The translations under genes and the position numbers were made by a program. From an uncultured Oxalobacteraceae bacterium (GTDB taxonomy: Bacteria > Pseudomonadota > Gammaproteobacteria > Burkholderiales > Burkholderiaceae), in assembly GCA_946478765.1 (NCBI GenBank), contig CAMLDH010000253.1:1-5876 (forward strand): a stretch of DNA of 5,876 nt, given 5' to 3'. The number at the start of each line of letters is the position of its first letter. The stretch's first letter is position 1. This document shows, piece after piece, positions 4,584-5,876 of the stretch. The notes under the pieces were generated by a model. That model ran no database searches and had not been told where the DNA came from. It was given only the letters and a program-made list of their open reading frames with translations.

Positions 4584-4639
4584 TGCGCGGGCCCTTACCA
4601 GACCCCAGTTTTAGCACACCGGTAAAACCATTCGCCAAC

Positions 4640-4680
4640 AAAAAAGCGCGGCCAGGTCACCCTGCCGCGCTTTCCTTTTT
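4640..4680 (-). terminator. Rho-independent terminator of pckG, probably bidirectional
   Basis: aaagcgcggc (4643-4652) pairs perfectly with gccgcgcttt (4664-4673), continued by agg/cct around a tcac loop with one bulged C. Read on the minus strand, the GC-rich stem is followed by a run of U (the A-run 4640-4645), about 45 bases after the pckG stop. Read on the plus strand it is followed by tttccttttt (4671-4680), so it would also stop transcription leaving the cassette side. Confidence 0.85.
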
Positions 4681-4700
4681 CTCCCGCGCATAACGGGAGA
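4680..4700. other. Second hairpin between pckG and its terminator
   Basis: tctcccg (4680-4686) pairs perfectly with cgggaga (4694-4700) around cgcataa. It lies 16 bases after the pckG stop codon on the minus strand, and is followed there by aaaaagg rather than a U-run. A role in 3'-end protection of the pckG message is possible but not shown. Confidence 0.5.
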
Positions 4701-4716
4701 TGACTTTACTCCAGCA

Positions 4717-5876
4717 TCAAGCCCCCAAGCGCTGCTCCAGCTGCGCCTTCGCCTCCACCAATTCCGCCGGCAGATGATGCTTCAGCTTGTCGAACAATTC
4801 CGCATGCAGCTTCAACTCCGCTTCCCAGGCCGACTTGTCGATCGATGTGATGCGATCGAATTTCTCTTGCGAGAATTCGAGGCCGTCCCATGTCAAATCG
4901 CCAAACGTCGGCGTCACGCCGAAGACGTTTTCGACGCCGCCGGCCTTGCCTTCGATGCGGTCCAGCATCCACTTCAACACGCGCATGTTGTCACCGAAGC
5001 CGGGCCAGACGAACTTGCCGTTCTCGTCGGTGCGGAACCAGTTGACGCAATAGATGCTCGGCAGCTCGGCGCCGGAGGTGGCAATCTTCTTGCCAATGTT
5101 GAGCCAGTGCTGGAAGTAGTCGCTCATGTTGTAACCCATGAACGGCAGCATCGCGAACGGGTCGCGGCGCACCACACCCATTTGGCCGGCCGCGGCAGCG
5201 GTGGTTTCGGAACCCATGGTCGCGGCCATGTATACGCCTTCGATCCAGTTGCGCGCTTCGGTCACCAACGGCACGGTCGTGGAGCGGCGGCCGCCGAAGA
5301 TGAAGGCCGAGATCGGCACGCCGGCCGGATCGTCCCAGGCCGGATCGATCACCGGGTTTTGTGTTGCGGCGACGGTGAAGCGCGCGTTCGGATGGGCGGC
5401 TTTGCGACCGGTTTCCTTGGCCGACTCCGGTGTCCAGTCCTTGCCTTGCCAGTCGATCAGGTGCGACGGCGTTTCCTTGGTCATGCCTTCCCACCATACG
5501 TCGCCGTCGTCGGTCAGCGCGACGTTGGTGAAGATGGTGTTGGCGGTGAGCGATGCCATGCAGTTGGAGTTGGTCGCGGTGTTGGTGCCCGGCGCCACGC
5601 CGAAGTAGCCGGCTTCGGGATTGATCGCATACAGGCGGCCGTCGGCGCCCGGTTTGATCCACGCGATGTCGTCGCCGATGGTGGTGACTTTCCAGCCTTC
5701 GAAGGTCTTGGGCGGAATCAGCATCGCGAAGTTGGTCTTGCCGCAGGCGGATGGAAATGCCGCGGCGACGTAGTGCTTTTTGCCTTCTGGCGATTCGACG
5801 CCGAGGATCAGCATGTGTTCTGCCAGCCAGCCCTGGTCGCGGCCCATGGTGGACGCGATGCGCAGCGCGAAGCATT
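4717..5876 (-). CDS. pckG: Phosphoenolpyruvate carboxykinase (GTP), 3' part, cut by the window edge
   Basis: The enzyme converts oxaloacetate and GTP to phosphoenolpyruvate, GDP and CO2 in the cytosol, the entry step of gluconeogenesis. About 386 C-terminal residues are visible of a protein normally about 600 long; the frame stays open to the window edge, reading C-F-A-L-R-I-A-S-T before the first internal Met at 5847, so that Met is not the true start. Visible GTP-PEPCK hallmarks are the P-loop F-P-S-A-C-G-K-T-N, kinase-2 motif [19 protein letters not shown], and the nucleotide-site [14 protein letters not shown]. The ATP-type enzyme differs clearly, so the GTP class is secure. The GC-rich codon use contrasts with the cassettes. 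It is convergent with the array and closes at a strong terminator. It is core chromosome and marks the array border. Confidence 0.97.
   Translation of the reverse strand, partial: CFALRIASTMGRDQGWLAEHMLILGVESPEGKKHYVAAAFPSACGKTNFAMLIPPKTFEGWKVTTIGDDIAWIKPGADGRLYAINPEAGYFGVAPGTNTATNSNCMASLTANTIFTNVALTDDGDVWWEGMTKETPSHLIDWQGKDWTPESAKETGRKAAHPNARFTVAATQNPVIDPAWDDPAGVPISAFIFGGRRSTTVPLVTEARNWIEGVYMAATMGSETTAAAAGQMGVVRRDPFAMLPFMGYNMSDYFQHWLNIGKKIATSGAELPSIYCVNWFRTDENGKFVWPGFGDNMRVLKWMLDRIEGKAGGVENVFGVTPTFGDLTWDGLEFSQEKFDRITSIDKSAWEAELKLHAELFDKLKHHLPAELVEAKAQLEQRLGA

Noticed and set aside
4144..4641. Minus-strand ORF of 165 codons through the palindromic element
   Set aside because: It translates both inverted repeats and part of the transposase fragment in antisense; internal repeats in the product come from the palindrome, not from a protein domain.
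4386..4693. Plus-strand ORFs inside and after the palindromic element
   Set aside because: They are rich in Arg, Pro and Cys, shift frame across the repeats and have no ribosome binding site; the DNA is better explained as structure.
4991..5875. Long minus-strand ORF of 294 codons and plus-strand ORF 5138-5608 over pckG
   Set aside because: Both are shadows of the GC-rich pckG coding frame; the first is extremely arginine-rich, as expected from an out-of-frame reading.
1..5876. CRISPR array, tRNA or rRNA genes
   Set aside because: No regularly spaced direct repeats and no tRNA- or rRNA-like sequence were seen; the repeated units are attC sites and one palindrome.

Overview
The window looks like the distal end of a chromosomal (sedentary) integron cassette array joined to core chromosome. 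It is probably from a beta- or gammaproteobacterium. The right-hand fifth is GC-rich and carries the 3' two thirds of a GTP-type phosphoenolpyruvate carboxykinase gene (pckG) on the minus strand. The left four fifths are visibly more AT-rich and hold short genes, all on the plus strand. They are separated by palindromic attC-type sites with RYYYAAC and GTTRRRY core boxes. No integrase gene or attI site is present, so the integrase end should lie to the left of the window. The organism cannot be fixed further from this sequence.

Layout. Positions 1-250 hold no convincing gene. There is a doubtful 66-codon ORF with a PVKS motif reminiscent of MOSC N-terminal domains, two hairpins, a possible promoter and a short attC-like structure. 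Cassette 1 (about 220-1954) carries two overlapping genes: a TauD/clavaminate-synthase-like Fe(II)/2-oxoglutarate dioxygenase, and a 316-residue protein with an R-N-x3-H (HEPN-like) motif and a C-terminal four-cysteine zinc ribbon. It ends in a textbook attC at 1866-1954. Cassette 2 (1955-2535) carries a DUF2867-family protein. Cassette 3 (2536-3125) carries a membrane-anchored conserved hypothetical protein. Cassette 4 (3126-3593) carries a small soluble hypothetical protein. Cassette 5 (from about 3594) carries a small exported protein, and its attC is broken after the first core box.

Between the array and pckG lies a scrapyard: a C-terminal piece of an IS701-family transposase (about 4036-4326), then a 233-bp non-coding palindromic element with nearly perfect 50-bp terminal inverted repeats (4351-4583), then a strong bidirectional terminator and a second hairpin that close pckG. 

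The cassette genes do not form one pathway, which is usual for cassette arrays. The functional pair most worth attention is the translationally coupled dioxygenase and HEPN-like/zinc-ribbon protein, which could be an uncharacterised modification or defence module. The palindromic element is the second point of interest.
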